Assembly: GCA_018819005.1 (NCBI GenBank)
Contig: JAHJQU010000222.1
Coordinates: 1 to 37,412, forward strand
Length of the DNA stretch: 37,412 nucleotides
Origin: Pseudomonadota bacterium
GTDB taxonomy: Bacteria > Desulfobacterota > Desulfobacteria > Desulfobacterales > RPRI01
Reading direction: 5' to 3'
In this document: positions 17,710 through 26,331 of the stretch, piece by piece
How the letters are laid out: every line of letters begins with the position of its first letter
Numbering within the stretch: the first letter of the stretch is position 1
The notes under the pieces: generated by a model
Databases searched by the model: none
What the model was told of the DNA's origin: nothing
The model's input: only the letters and a program-made list of their open reading frames with translations
Translations under genes and position numbers: made by a program

Positions 17710-19794
17710 TCATATTTTTGAAAAATCTGCAAACAAATCGAAAAGATCGGATATACATCCAAGCAGGGCAAGCCGGTTGTTTCTAATATTTATATCTTTG
17801 GCCATTACAAGCACCCCGTCAAAAAAAGCATCAACAGGTTTTTTCAGAGCTGCAATATCAAGAAGAGCCTGATCAAAAGCTCCGTTTTCCAGATTCTTCA
17901 GGATACTGCTATTAACATTTTTGTAAGAAGTAAACAGAGCTGACTCGCATTCATGTTCAAACAATTTCTCGTTGACACCGGCAATCCCCTTGACGCTTAC
18001 TTCATGCCCGGATTTTCTGATTATATTTACAACTCTTTTAAAGGCGCTCGCAAGAGGTTCAAAATCAGGAGCTGCTTTCAGTTTTTCCAGCGCCTTTATC
18101 CGGCTCCAGACATCAGGCACAATATTTACCGAAGCGCCCATTACAGCAGAGATAACAGCCCTGGAATAACCCTGTTCGGAAAGAAGATGCGACATTCGGC
18201 TTTGCAGGAAACCGTAAACCTTGTCCGCGCTGTCACTTGTTTCACCTGTCATTTTGGTATCAAAGAGCGACAGACTTTTTTCAACAAGGGCTCTTAATGA
18301 AAAAGAAAAGCTCTTATCTATTATTATTTGAATTATACCAATACCCTGGCGCCTTAACGCATAAGGATCGGAAGCTCCGGTAGGAATGAGCCCTGCTGAA
18401 AAACAGCCGCATATTGAATCAATCTTATCGGCAATGCCGACTATTGCTCCAACCAACGTTTCAGGAAGAGATCCGCCTGAATAGTTTGGCCTGTAATGCT
18501 CTTCAATGGCAGAAGCAAGGTCTTTCGACTCACCGCCGTTTATTGCATAGATTCTGCCCATGATGCCCTGCAGTTTAGGAAATTCGCCAACAACCCGACT
18601 GACAAGGTCTGCTTTGCACAAGCGGGCAGCTCTTAAAGCCTGCCTTTTGATTTCAGGATCATCAGACACTTTATCTGCCAGATATCCTGCTATTTTTTCA
18701 ACTCTTTCAATTTTTTCATGCATTGAACCGAGCTTCGCCTGAAACAGAACTCCTTTTAGTTTTTCGACCCATTCATCAATAGGCACTTTTGCGTCACTTC
18801 TGTAAAAAAACCTTGCATCTTCAAGCCGCGCTCTCAAAACACGCTCATGCCCCTTTGCAACGAGCGACATGTTGTTGGCTTTTGTATTATTTACAGCTAT
18901 AAAACACGGCATAAGACGCTTGCTGCCGTCAACTACCGCAAAATATTTCTGATGCTCCCGCATGGAATTAATTAATATTTCATCGGGAACTTCGAGATAC
19001 GACTTGTCAAATCTACCGGCAACAGGCACGGGATATTCAACAAGGTTCGTCACTATATCCACAAGTTCGCTGTCTTGCAAAACGCTCCCGCCCAGCTTTA
19101 AAGCAACTTCCCCGATAAGCTTTTCAATATTTGCTTTTCGCTCATCTATATCCGCAATGACACTGGCTGTTCTCAATTTATCAAGATATTCGTCCGGGTG
19201 GGATATTTTTATTCTTCCGGGAGATAAAAATCTGTGGCCGAAAGTATATCTTCCGCTTTTAATATTACCTGCTTCAAACGGTACAACCTGTTTGCCGAGA
19301 AGAGCTAAAACCGATTGGATAGGTCTTGCAAATTTAATATCGAGGTCACCCCACTTCATGACTTTGGGGAAAGGAACATCTGCAATTACCTGTGGAAGCA
19401 ATTTAGTTAAAACAGCTCTGCTTTCAAGACCGGTTTCTGTTTTAACAGCGCAAAGATACGACCCTTTGTCAGTCTGCTTTATGCATATTGCCTTTAAGGG
19501 AATACCCATCTTTTCCGCAAATTTTCTCCCGGCCATCGTCGGCTGACCGTTGCCGTCAAATCCCACTTTTTCGGGGGGGCCGATAATTTCAGTGGTAAGG
19601 GGTTTTTGCTTCGTCGAAATATTCGCGACCTGAAGGGAAAGCCTTCTTGGAGTTCCAAATGTCTTTGCTTCCCCGTACTCAATCCTCTCCTCTGACAATT
19701 TCCGCAAAAGAACTTCCGTCATCGCATTTAAAGCGGGTTTTATATAACCGGCAGGAATTTCTTCCGTGCCTATTTCAAGCAATAGAGTCTCCAT
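17710..19794 (-). CDS. glyS: Glycine--tRNA ligase beta subunit GlyS
   Basis: Beta subunit of the bacterial alpha2beta2 glycyl-tRNA synthetase; it binds tRNA and works with GlyQ. It is 694 residues, normal length. The N-terminal hallmark LLLEIGTEEIPAGY follows the chosen ATG at 19794, which has GAGG (19800-19803) 5 nt upstream. A frame open to 19839 would add 15 atypical residues and is rejected. The central HD-like region (KADLVSRVVGEFPKLQGIMG) and C-terminal anticodon-binding DALR-like region are visible. It lies 118 bp after glyQ; the gap holds a truncated family A repeat. Confidence 0.96.
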   Translation of the reverse strand: METLLLEIGTEEIPAGYIKPALNAMTEVLLRKLSEERIEYGEAKTFGTPRRLSLQVANISTKQKPLTTEIIGPPEKVGFDGNGQPTMAGRKFAEKMGIPLKAICIKQTDKGSYLCAVKTETGLESRAVLTKLLPQVIADVPFPKVMKWGDLDIKFARPIQSVLALLGKQVVPFEAGNIKSGRYTFGHRFLSPGRIKISHPDEYLDKLRTASVIADIDERKANIEKLIGEVALKLGGSVLQDSELVDIVTNLVEYPVPVAGRFDKSYLEVPDEILINSMREHQKYFAVVDGSKRLMPCFIAVNNTKANNMSLVAKGHERVLRARLEDARFFYRSDAKVPIDEWVEKLKGVLFQAKLGSMHEKIERVEKIAGYLADKVSDDPEIKRQALRAARLCKADLVSRVVGEFPKLQGIMGRIYAINGGESKDLASAIEEHYRPNYSGGSLPETLVGAIVGIADKIDSICGCFSAGLIPTGASDPYALRRQGIGIIQIIIDKSFSFSLRALVEKSLSLFDTKMTGETSDSADKVYGFLQSRMSHLLSEQGYSRAVISAVMGASVNIVPDVWSRIKALEKLKAAPDFEPLASAFKRVVNIIRKSGHEVSVKGIAGVNEKLFEHECESALFTSYKNVNSSILKNLENGAFDQALLDIAALKKPVDAFFDGVLVMAKDINIRNNRLALLGCISDLFDLFADFSKI

Positions 19795-19851
19795 ATTCAC
19801 CTCAATTCTAAAAAATACAGAATCCGTTAAATCAATCAAATATGATATCTT

Positions 19852-19915
19852 CCCTCACCTCGTGCCGGGGCTTAATCGCCCTCGGCCTGCTGATAGACTT
19901 TTTACGAGTCCATCA
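19852..19915 (+). repeat. Family A intergenic repeat, truncated copy A3
   Basis: These 64 bp match the 3' part of the full copies at 26156 and 30935: CCCTCAC, the GGGGCTTAATCGCCCTCGG stem-loop and the terminal hairpin ending GAGTCCATCA. The 5' 100 bp are missing. The final TCA is, on the minus strand, the TGA stop of glyQ, so the repeat joins the coding region directly. Confidence 0.85.
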
Positions 19916-20800
19916 AATATCATTTTGTTTGAGTGTTTGTAAAAGCGGAAATCCCATGACCTCTCTCTGCTTTAAATAACCTTCTGCACATGCCCGCGCA
20001 AGATTTCTGATCCGCGCAATGTAACCGGTTCTTTCAGTAACACTAATGGCTCCGCGTGCATCAAGAAGATTAAAGGTGTGGGAACACTTTAAGCAGTATT
20101 CATAAGCCGGGAGTATAAGCGATTCTCCGATTATACGCATTGATTCGGCTTCGTATCTGGTAAAAAGATCCAGCAGGAAATTAATATCAGCCTTTTCAAA
20201 ATTATAAGTGGACTGCTCAACCTCCTGCTGGTGATGCACATCACCATATTTTATCACATCATTCCATTTCAGGTCATAAACATTGTCGACATCCTGGAGA
20301 TACATCGCAATCCGTTCAAGACCGTATGTTATCTCAACTGAAATGGGATGAAGGTCTATGCTTCCGGCAAGCTGAAAGTATGTAAACTGGGTTATTTCCA
20401 TTCCGTCAAGCCATACCTCCCATCCGAGACCTGAAGCCCCAAGGGTTGGAGATTCCCAGTCATCTTCAACAAACCTTATATCATGATCAAGAGGTTTAAT
20501 TCCAAGAGCCTTCAGACTCTTAAGATACTGCTGCTGAACGTCGAGTGGTGAAGGTTTTAGTATTACCTGGAACTGATAGTAATGCTGAAGCCTGTTGGGA
20601 TTTTCTCCATAACGGCCATCGGTAGGTCTTCTGGAGGGCTGGACATAAGCGACATTCCACGGCTCCGGCCCTAATGCCTTAAGCAGGGTTGCAGGATGAA
20701 AAGTCCCGGCGCCGACTTCCATGTCATATGGCTGGACCAGAACGCATCCCTTGCGGGCCCAGAATTTTTGCAACGACAGAATAACTTCCTGAAAATTCAT
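19913..20800 (-). CDS. glyQ: Glycine--tRNA ligase alpha subunit GlyQ
   Basis: Catalytic alpha subunit of glycyl-tRNA synthetase, which activates glycine and charges tRNA-Gly together with GlyS. It is 295 residues, close to the usual 290-305. Typical segments are the N-terminal FQEVILSLQKFWARKGC, QPYDMEVGAGTFHPATLL, and the class II core VQPSRRPTDGRYGENPNR. It is preceded 35 bp upstream by a GHMP kinase gene on the same strand. Its TGA stop is formed by the last three bases of a family A repeat remnant, so the last residues may have been altered by insertion, although the protein length is normal. Confidence 0.96.
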   Translation of the reverse strand: MNFQEVILSLQKFWARKGCVLVQPYDMEVGAGTFHPATLLKALGPEPWNVAYVQPSRRPTDGRYGENPNRLQHYYQFQVILKPSPLDVQQQYLKSLKALGIKPLDHDIRFVEDDWESPTLGASGLGWEVWLDGMEITQFTYFQLAGSIDLHPISVEITYGLERIAMYLQDVDNVYDLKWNDVIKYGDVHHQQEVEQSTYNFEKADINFLLDLFTRYEAESMRIIGESLILPAYEYCLKCSHTFNLLDARGAISVTERTGYIARIRNLARACAEGYLKQREVMGFPLLQTLKQNDI

Positions 20801-20835
20801 GTTTCATACCTCATATGTAAAAATCAAATATACAG

Positions 20836-21894
20836 TTATTGTTTTACCGAAAGACCTTTATAATCTATACCGAATTCAAGCAAACCGGCCCCTTCCCTTC
20901 GCGATAATATCGATTCCCATCTGTCTTTCAATCTCTCAATATCACTGGCTTCACCAATGGCCCATATGCAGCCTCCACCTCCTGCGCCTGTAAATCTTGC
21001 TCCACATCCGTTTTTCCGGGCCGACATTATGAGTTTGCGCCCAATCTCATCCACAACATCCGGCGTCATGCTTCTTCTTATCGCGGTCTCCTGATTCATA
21101 AACGACGCAGCGTCATGGAATTTACGGTTTGATACCGCGTCAACAAACCTGCCTGTACACACAACTATTTCATCCCAGAGATCGCGGTATTTTCCGGAAA
21201 CAAACTGATTGACCCACTTGCCATTGATATTTTTTGATTCATGCGGAACGCCACAATATGCAAGAAGAATATTTTTTTCAAAATCATTTAAGAATTCCTT
21301 TTTAAATATGCTCTTTTTCACAAACCCGGGGCTTTTCGTTCCATCTTTCCAGAACCATGCATTCACCCCTCCAAACGCTGCAGCCAACTGATCCTGCAAT
21401 CCGCAAGGCACACCCGCGACACTCTGCTCAATTGCATGGGCAAGAAAAACGGCTTTCTGCCTCGAGAAGGATTTCTGCCCTGATTTTTCAGATATTTTTA
21501 AAAAACCCGCGACAAGGGCTACGGCTGCCGCCGAAGATCCTCCCAGAGCGCTTCTTGGCGGAGACGATGACTCAATTACAATATGGACTCCGTCTGCATT
21601 GAAAAACGACGAGATAGCAAATACAAGCCCTAGAGGGTGATTAAAAGGAGCTTTGCGCGAAGCAAACACCGTGCTCCTGAAACCCCGCGAAGAAACCTTG
21701 ATCTTCCCATCTTGAAATGGGAGAAGATAAATCCTTGTTCTTAAATCTATTGAGATATTAAAAGTGCATGGATTAAGGTGCATCAGGGGATAATAGAATG
21801 TACTTATATCCAGTGTTCCCCCCATATCTATCCGGCACGGAGCGGAAATTGCAATCTGTTCTGCCTTTATCAAATCTTTAAAATTATCCGGCAT
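20836..21894 (-). CDS. GHMP-family sugar kinase (galactokinase/heptose kinase-like)
   Basis: GHMP-superfamily small-molecule kinase, about 352 residues from the chosen start. Motif 1 lies near SAPCRIDMGGTLD (17-29). The ATP phosphate loop is PRSALGGSSAA (113-123), and the C-terminal motif 3 is FTGAGGGGCIWAIG. The loop resembles galactokinase and D-glycero-D-manno-heptose 7-phosphate kinase relatives, but the substrate cannot be assigned. The frame is open to 21972, yet residues upstream of about 21903 are translated from repeat B1; the same MHNELFTLPS string is encoded by the separate copy B2. The true start is therefore ATG 21894 or ATG 21903, both with weak ribosome sites. It is followed closely by glyQ. 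Confidence 0.85.
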   Translation of the reverse strand: MPDNFKDLIKAEQIAISAPCRIDMGGTLDISTFYYPLMHLNPCTFNISIDLRTRIYLLPFQDGKIKVSSRGFRSTVFASRKAPFNHPLGLVFAISSFFNADGVHIVIESSSPPRSALGGSSAAAVALVAGFLKISEKSGQKSFSRQKAVFLAHAIEQSVAGVPCGLQDQLAAAFGGVNAWFWKDGTKSPGFVKKSIFKKEFLNDFEKNILLAYCGVPHESKNINGKWVNQFVSGKYRDLWDEIVVCTGRFVDAVSNRKFHDAASFMNQETAIRRSMTPDVVDEIGRKLIMSARKNGCGARFTGAGGGGCIWAIGEASDIERLKDRWESILSRREGAGLLEFGIDYKGLSVKQ

Positions 21895-21915
21895 TGTATA
21901 CATCCGAGTCAATTT

Positions 21916-22070
21916 TGATACCTTCGTAAAAAGTCGAAATCCAGACGGCAAAGTAAAAAGCTCATTATGCAAGGCGCACGAATCTTGAGGAATGAAGCGT
22001 ACTTACTGGTACGCTGCAATGACGAAAGATGAAGCGCAACACAGCAGAATGACTTTTTACTAAGCCGTCA
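21916..22070 (+). repeat. Family B intergenic repeat, copy B1
   Basis: 155-bp copy running from TGATACCTTCGTAAAAAGTC to GACTTTTTACTAAGCCGTCA. The ends are imperfect inverted copies of each other. The core has a GCGTAC/GTACGC hairpin. It matches B2 (32107) and the reverse strand of B3 (35895) almost throughout. It lies between recO and the GHMP kinase gene and could affect co-transcription. Confidence 0.9.
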
Positions 22071-22100
22071 ATTGTTATATCCAAAGAGATTGCTACTCCA

Positions 22101-22868
22101 TCATTTCTTTCTAATCTGTCTTAAAATTTTAAGACTTTGCATCTCTTTGCCAAGATTATAAGTCACAAAAGCCTCTAAAAAGTTCAACCCTCCCTCTAAA
22201 GCTAAAGAGGTAAATCTTATTTTTCCGGCCTTTTTCAAATCGCCGCTATCAACCCAAAGAAGCTGCTTAATCGTTCCTTTTGAAAGAGAAAGCCGGTTTC
22301 CGGAGTTTCCGGTGCATTTCCGGCAAACAACCCCCCCTTTTTGAAAGTCGAAGGATATATGTTCTTCCCTTATACTGTCAACTGCAAGCTGACACATGCT
22401 GCAACGAACTAAATTCGGACAAATACCGGCTATCGAAGCAAACCGCATCTGGAAAAGTATGCTCAATATTTCCGCAGAAACATGGCCTGAATCAATTTGT
22501 TCAAGAACATAATAAAGCAACCGGTAAAGCCGTTCCTGTTTCGCATCATTTTCAGCCCAAACATTAACTATTTCTGACCAGTAACTTGCATATGCTGTTT
22601 TATTGAAATCAGTTCTGATATCCGCAAGGCAATTTATTAGATCAGCCTCCTGCAGAATAACAAGATTCCCTCCCCTCCCGGAACTGCAAACCACATCCAA
22701 AACAGAAAATATTTCGAGGATTCCTCCGAATCTTTTTGTGCTCTTTTTAGCCGACTTTGCTATTGCCGCTATCTTGCCTCTTTCCATGGTAAATAGAGTT
22801 AAAATTAAATCGTAATCTCCATAATCAATGCGCCTGAGAACTATCGCAGGAGATGAAAAGGTTTTCAT
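22101..22868 (-). CDS. recO: DNA repair protein RecO
   Basis: Recombination mediator that loads RecA on SSB-coated single-stranded DNA with RecR/RecF. It is 255 residues, typical length. An N-terminal OB fold (about 1-80, beginning FSSPAIVLRRIDYGDYDLILTLFT) is followed by a helical domain. Four cysteines, C156/C159 and C182/C185 in CSMC and CRKC, form the zinc site found in many RecO proteins. The gene starts 4 bp after the mgtE stop, so it is coupled to it. Downstream is repeat B1. Confidence 0.93.
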   Translation of the reverse strand: MKTFSSPAIVLRRIDYGDYDLILTLFTMERGKIAAIAKSAKKSTKRFGGILEIFSVLDVVCSSGRGGNLVILQEADLINCLADIRTDFNKTAYASYWSEIVNVWAENDAKQERLYRLLYYVLEQIDSGHVSAEILSILFQMRFASIAGICPNLVRCSMCQLAVDSIREEHISFDFQKGGVVCRKCTGNSGNRLSLSKGTIKQLLWVDSGDLKKAGKIRFTSLALEGGLNFLEAFVTYNLGKEMQSLKILRQIRKK

Positions 22869-22872
22869 CTAC

Positions 22873-24225
22873 TTATATTCCGAGAAGGTGTGTTGCAATA
22901 ATAAAATAGATAGATACGCTTATAATGTCGATTGCGGTAGTAACAAAGGGGCCCGTGGCAACAGCGGGATCAATATTGATCCTTGCAAATATCATCGGAA
23001 CCATTGAGCCGGATAAGGCTGCCAGTGTCATTGAACAAACAACGGCAATACCAACGGATAAGGCAAGGTTGAAGGTGCTGTAACTAACCTGAGCAAAAGT
23101 AGCTATAAGCACTCCATAGATAATGCCCAGAAATAACCCTATAAGAAGTTCTTTCAGTATAATGGGCCACATATCTCTGATATTAAGTCGTCCTGTTGAA
23201 AGACCTCTTACAACAATTGTAGAGGACTGAATTCCAATGTTCCCACCCATCCCCATAATAACCGGAATAAAAGCTGCTAGATAGGCAATTTTATTTAAAG
23301 ATCCCGTAAATCGCCCGATAATAACAGATGCTATGATACCGCCAACACAACTAGCAAAAAGCCAAGGCAGCCGCAGCCTGGAACTCTTCAAAACAGATTT
23401 GGTTTCAATAAATTCTTCGCCGACACCGGCCATCTTCAGCATGTCTTCTGTGGCTTCACGTCGGAATATATCAATGACATCATCAACAGTAACAATGCCT
23501 ACAAGCTTATTCGAATCGTCAACAACAGGTACGGCCAGAATATCATATTTCGCCACAATTTTTGCTACTTCTTCCTGATCCATGGCAGTATGGACAGAAA
23601 AAACGTCCCTTGTCATAAATTCTTTTAACGGTTTATCGGGAGGAACAACGACAAGCTGTCTTAAAGAGCTGACGCCAACGAGTTTACCGTATTCGTCAAC
23701 AACATAAAGATAAAAGGGCATTTCAACATCAAGATTTTCCTTCTGCAGAGATTTTATAGCCTCTTTCGCAGTAGTATCCTCTTTCAGGGCTATAAAATCG
23801 GGCACCATGATCCCACCGGCTGTGTCATCTTCGTATCGCAGCAGACCTTCGACTTCTTCAGAACCCTCCTTCTTCATCTTGTCCAATATCGAATCTGATA
23901 ATTCCTTTGGAAGTCGCCCTATCAGATCCACCACATCATCTGTGGGCATATTCTCCAGAATCACTGCTATGTCGTCAATTTTCAGCTCGGAAATGAGTTC
24001 TACGGAGGTATCTTCATCAAGTTCGCTGAGCAGGACTCCTTTTTTTTCAACCTCTTTTATCATGTCAAAGAGCCTGCGCTGATTTGAAAGGGAGAGTGCT
24101 CTGAATACCTGAGATAAATCAGCTGCATGTGTCTTGTTCATTATTTTGCGGAGATGAGAAGTTGCTTCACGGCGGAGCAATCTTTTTACGCTTTCAATGA
24201 GTATTTTTATTCGATCCCCTTCCAT
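22873..24225 (-). CDS. mgtE: Magnesium transporter MgtE
   Basis: Mg2+ channel/transporter of the inner membrane, 450 residues as usual for the family. The cytoplasmic N domain (about 1-130) has helical repeats such as LPKELSDSILDKM. Two CBS domains (about 135-258) follow; the second contains VPVVDDSNKLVGIVTVDDVID. A membrane domain from about 285 has five predicted helices, including the signature IMGMGGNIGIQSSTIVVRGL and the final TTAIDIISVSIYFIIA. In known MgtE the N and CBS domains sense cytoplasmic Mg2+ and close the pore. No Mg2+ leader element is seen upstream; only 63 bp separate it from the rodZ-like gene. Confidence 0.95.
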   Translation of the reverse strand: MEGDRIKILIESVKRLLRREATSHLRKIMNKTHAADLSQVFRALSLSNQRRLFDMIKEVEKKGVLLSELDEDTSVELISELKIDDIAVILENMPTDDVVDLIGRLPKELSDSILDKMKKEGSEEVEGLLRYEDDTAGGIMVPDFIALKEDTTAKEAIKSLQKENLDVEMPFYLYVVDEYGKLVGVSSLRQLVVVPPDKPLKEFMTRDVFSVHTAMDQEEVAKIVAKYDILAVPVVDDSNKLVGIVTVDDVIDIFRREATEDMLKMAGVGEEFIETKSVLKSSRLRLPWLFASCVGGIIASVIIGRFTGSLNKIAYLAAFIPVIMGMGGNIGIQSSTIVVRGLSTGRLNIRDMWPIILKELLIGLFLGIIYGVLIATFAQVSYSTFNLALSVGIAVVCSMTLAALSGSMVPMIFARINIDPAVATGPFVTTAIDIISVSIYFIIATHLLGI

Positions 24226-24288
24226 ATCAAACCTGCCCGGATTTATCTGTTTCAGTTGTAAATTATAAAAGACTTCTGCCCTGTCTAA

Positions 24289-25002
24289 TCACGGAATCTG
24301 AATGTTTGCGGCACGGCCGCTTTCCCTCGCAATATCATATGCCTTTTCATTGAAGCTTAATTTGATGGCGCCTGCATCTCCTACAAGCAAGTTATAGCCG
24401 CTTGATGCGTTAAGTTCGAGAAGATCCCCGCTTTTTAAAATATATTCTTTAGGATTCTGTCCATCAATAATTAACTTCAGCCATGTGTCCTTTACGGCAA
24501 GTACTTTTAACGATAGTTTTTCGTCGGGTTTTTTTAAACTTTTTTCATCAATCACCTTTTGTTTAATATCTGCCGATCGATTTTTCTGTTTAATAATCTC
24601 TGCGGGTCCGGTCTTATCAGATAAATCATAAACCGAAGCAACCGAAATTATTACGATGCACAAAAAAGCCCCGAAAATCAAAAAGATTTTATGCCAGTAC
24701 CTTAAACCGGCTTTGTTTAATACTTTCTCCGGCTTAATCATTTTATTGATAACACCTATAGATGCGAGATACCGCCGGACAGCTTCGTCTCCATCTGCAT
24801 CGACGGCCTTTGCATAAGAACGCAAAAAACCCTTTACGAAAACCTCTGGAGGAAGCTTATCAACCTGTTCATTTTCTATTAATGAAAGACAATCTATACC
24901 TATTTTTGTTTCTCTTGACAGCTCCTCAAGCCCAATTCCTTTCTCTATTCTGAAAGCCTGAAGATAATGCCCGAATGAAAATGATTTGTTTTCGGAAATC
25001 AT
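24289..25002 (-). CDS. rodZ: RodZ-like helix-turn-helix membrane protein
   Basis: 237-residue single-pass membrane protein of RodZ type. An N-terminal Xre-like helix-turn-helix (about 9-75) contains LQAFRIEKGIGLEELSRETKI and the RodZ-like KLPPEVFVKGFLRSYAKAV. One membrane helix (about 108-126) is followed by a charged linker and a C-terminal beta-rich DUF4115-like periplasmic domain (about 155-237) with KDTWLKLIIDGQ. RodZ links MreB to the cell wall machinery and sets rod shape. The domain order fits well, but whether this protein acts in cell shape or as a regulator is inferred. It lies between surA and mgtE on the same strand. Confidence 0.85.
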   Translation of the reverse strand: MISENKSFSFGHYLQAFRIEKGIGLEELSRETKIGIDCLSLIENEQVDKLPPEVFVKGFLRSYAKAVDADGDEAVRRYLASIGVINKMIKPEKVLNKAGLRYWHKIFLIFGAFLCIVIISVASVYDLSDKTGPAEIIKQKNRSADIKQKVIDEKSLKKPDEKLSLKVLAVKDTWLKLIIDGQNPKEYILKSGDLLELNASSGYNLLVGDAGAIKLSFNEKAYDIARESGRAANIQIP

Positions 25003-25090
25003 ATGTTAAAATCAACATTAATAAGGTTTATCAGGTATTGTCTCGATATGGAAACTTAAACTGTGTCCGGACTTTGTTTCCGTCCGGATA

Positions 25091-26077
25091 CTATTTAATA
25101 ACTTTTATATGGGATTTTTGCCTTAAATCCCCGATCCAGGATTCAAATTTTCTTTCAACTACTTCACCAAAAAGGATATCCTGTATTTCAGGAGTAACCT
25201 CTTCAAGAGATTTGTCCGGTTTTTCTTCAATTTTTTCTATGTAAACAATCTGATATCCGACTTCGGTTTCAACAACTTTCGTAAAATCACCCGCTTTGAG
25301 TCCCTTTATTGCCTCCTGTATCTCCGGAGATAATTCATTATATTTAAACATTCCTAGATCCAGATTCTTTACATCAAATTCAGAGTCAGCATATTCCTTG
25401 CCGACATCCTCAAATATTTGCCCCATCTTTAATTTGTTATAAATTTCTTCCATCTTTGACCTGATATTCTGTTTTTCACCATCGCTGACACTCAACCCGA
25501 CTCTCTTGACCATATTTTTAAGATTGTATGTTTTTTCTCCCCGGTACTTCTCAATATTGCTGTTGTAATAAGACTTTATTTCATCTCCCGTTATAATTAT
25601 TTTGGATTTAACCGCAAAATTAAGAAGTTTTGACCTTATGAGATGTTCCTTAACCTTATTGCGATAGCCTTCCATAGACATGCCTTCTTTGGCCAGCATA
25701 CTTCTTAAGTCTTCGTCTGTATAATGATTGACCTCTTTGACTCGCTCAATAGCGTTATCAAGCTCCTTCTCGCTAACTGAAATACTGTACTTTTTACTCT
25801 CCTGGTCGGTAAGCTTCTGGTTAATAAGCTGTTCAAGCATATCTTCCCGAACCTTAAAGAGCATCTCGCGTTCTTTTTCCGGCGGATATCCAAGCGATTT
25901 CATTCTTTCAGCATATGGATTAACAGCACTGGAAAGTTCCGAAAGGGAAATTATTTCTTCGTTAACCACTGCTACAACCCTGTCAACAACTTCAGCGCTG
26001 TTTGTTCCGCTATACGCGTAGGAACCAGACAAAATTAAGAAAAAGATGAGCGTTAATATTTTATTATATTTGTGCAT
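25091..26077 (-). CDS. surA: SurA-like periplasmic peptidyl-prolyl isomerase/chaperone
   Basis: 328-residue exported chaperone with a signal peptide (MHKYNK plus a hydrophobic core, cleavage near residues 20-24). A SurA N-terminal domain (about 27-165) with VVDRVVAVVNEEIISLSEL is followed by one parvulin/rotamase domain (about 175-280) containing FEDVGKEYADSEFDVKNLDLG-type spacing and TEVGYQIVYIEKI. E. coli SurA has two parvulin domains; this protein has one, as in many non-gammaproteobacterial members. It should help fold outer membrane proteins. A related PPIase-less lipoprotein is encoded just upstream, and a full family A repeat lies between them. Confidence 0.9.
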   Translation of the reverse strand: MHKYNKILTLIFFLILSGSYAYSGTNSAEVVDRVVAVVNEEIISLSELSSAVNPYAERMKSLGYPPEKEREMLFKVREDMLEQLINQKLTDQESKKYSISVSEKELDNAIERVKEVNHYTDEDLRSMLAKEGMSMEGYRNKVKEHLIRSKLLNFAVKSKIIITGDEIKSYYNSNIEKYRGEKTYNLKNMVKRVGLSVSDGEKQNIRSKMEEIYNKLKMGQIFEDVGKEYADSEFDVKNLDLGMFKYNELSPEIQEAIKGLKAGDFTKVVETEVGYQIVYIEKIEEKPDKSLEEVTPEIQDILFGEVVERKFESWIGDLRQKSHIKVIK

Positions 26078-26155
26078 TTTATATTTTTCTCTCCATAATT
26101 ATACTGTTGGTATCTGAATTACTTTTCCGGCAACGATATTTATAAGGAACGATAT

Positions 26156-26317
26156 TGATACCTTCGTAAAAAGTCAATAAATGACTTTTTACTTGGCGGG
26201 AAATCCGCCTAGGCGGACTCTCCCGCCGCTTGAAGTGAATTCAAGCGGTTCCACCCTCACACCGGGCCGGGGCTTAACCGCCCTCGGCCTGTTGATGGAC
26301 TTTTTACGAGTCCATCA
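26156..26317 (+). repeat. Family A intergenic repeat, full copy A1
   Basis: 162-bp copy beginning TGATACCTTCGTAAAAAGTC and ending GACTTTTTACGAGTCCATCA. It contains a chain of hairpins: GTAAAAAGTCA/TGACTTTTTAC, nested GGCGGGA..TCCCGCC around CCGCC/GGCGG, CGCTTGAA/TTCAAGCG, GGCCGGGGC/GCCCTCGGCC with a bulged T, and terminal GATGGACT/AGTCCATC. It lies between the SurA-like lipoprotein gene and surA. Confidence 0.92.
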
Positions 26318-26331
26318 TATATTCCGTCACT

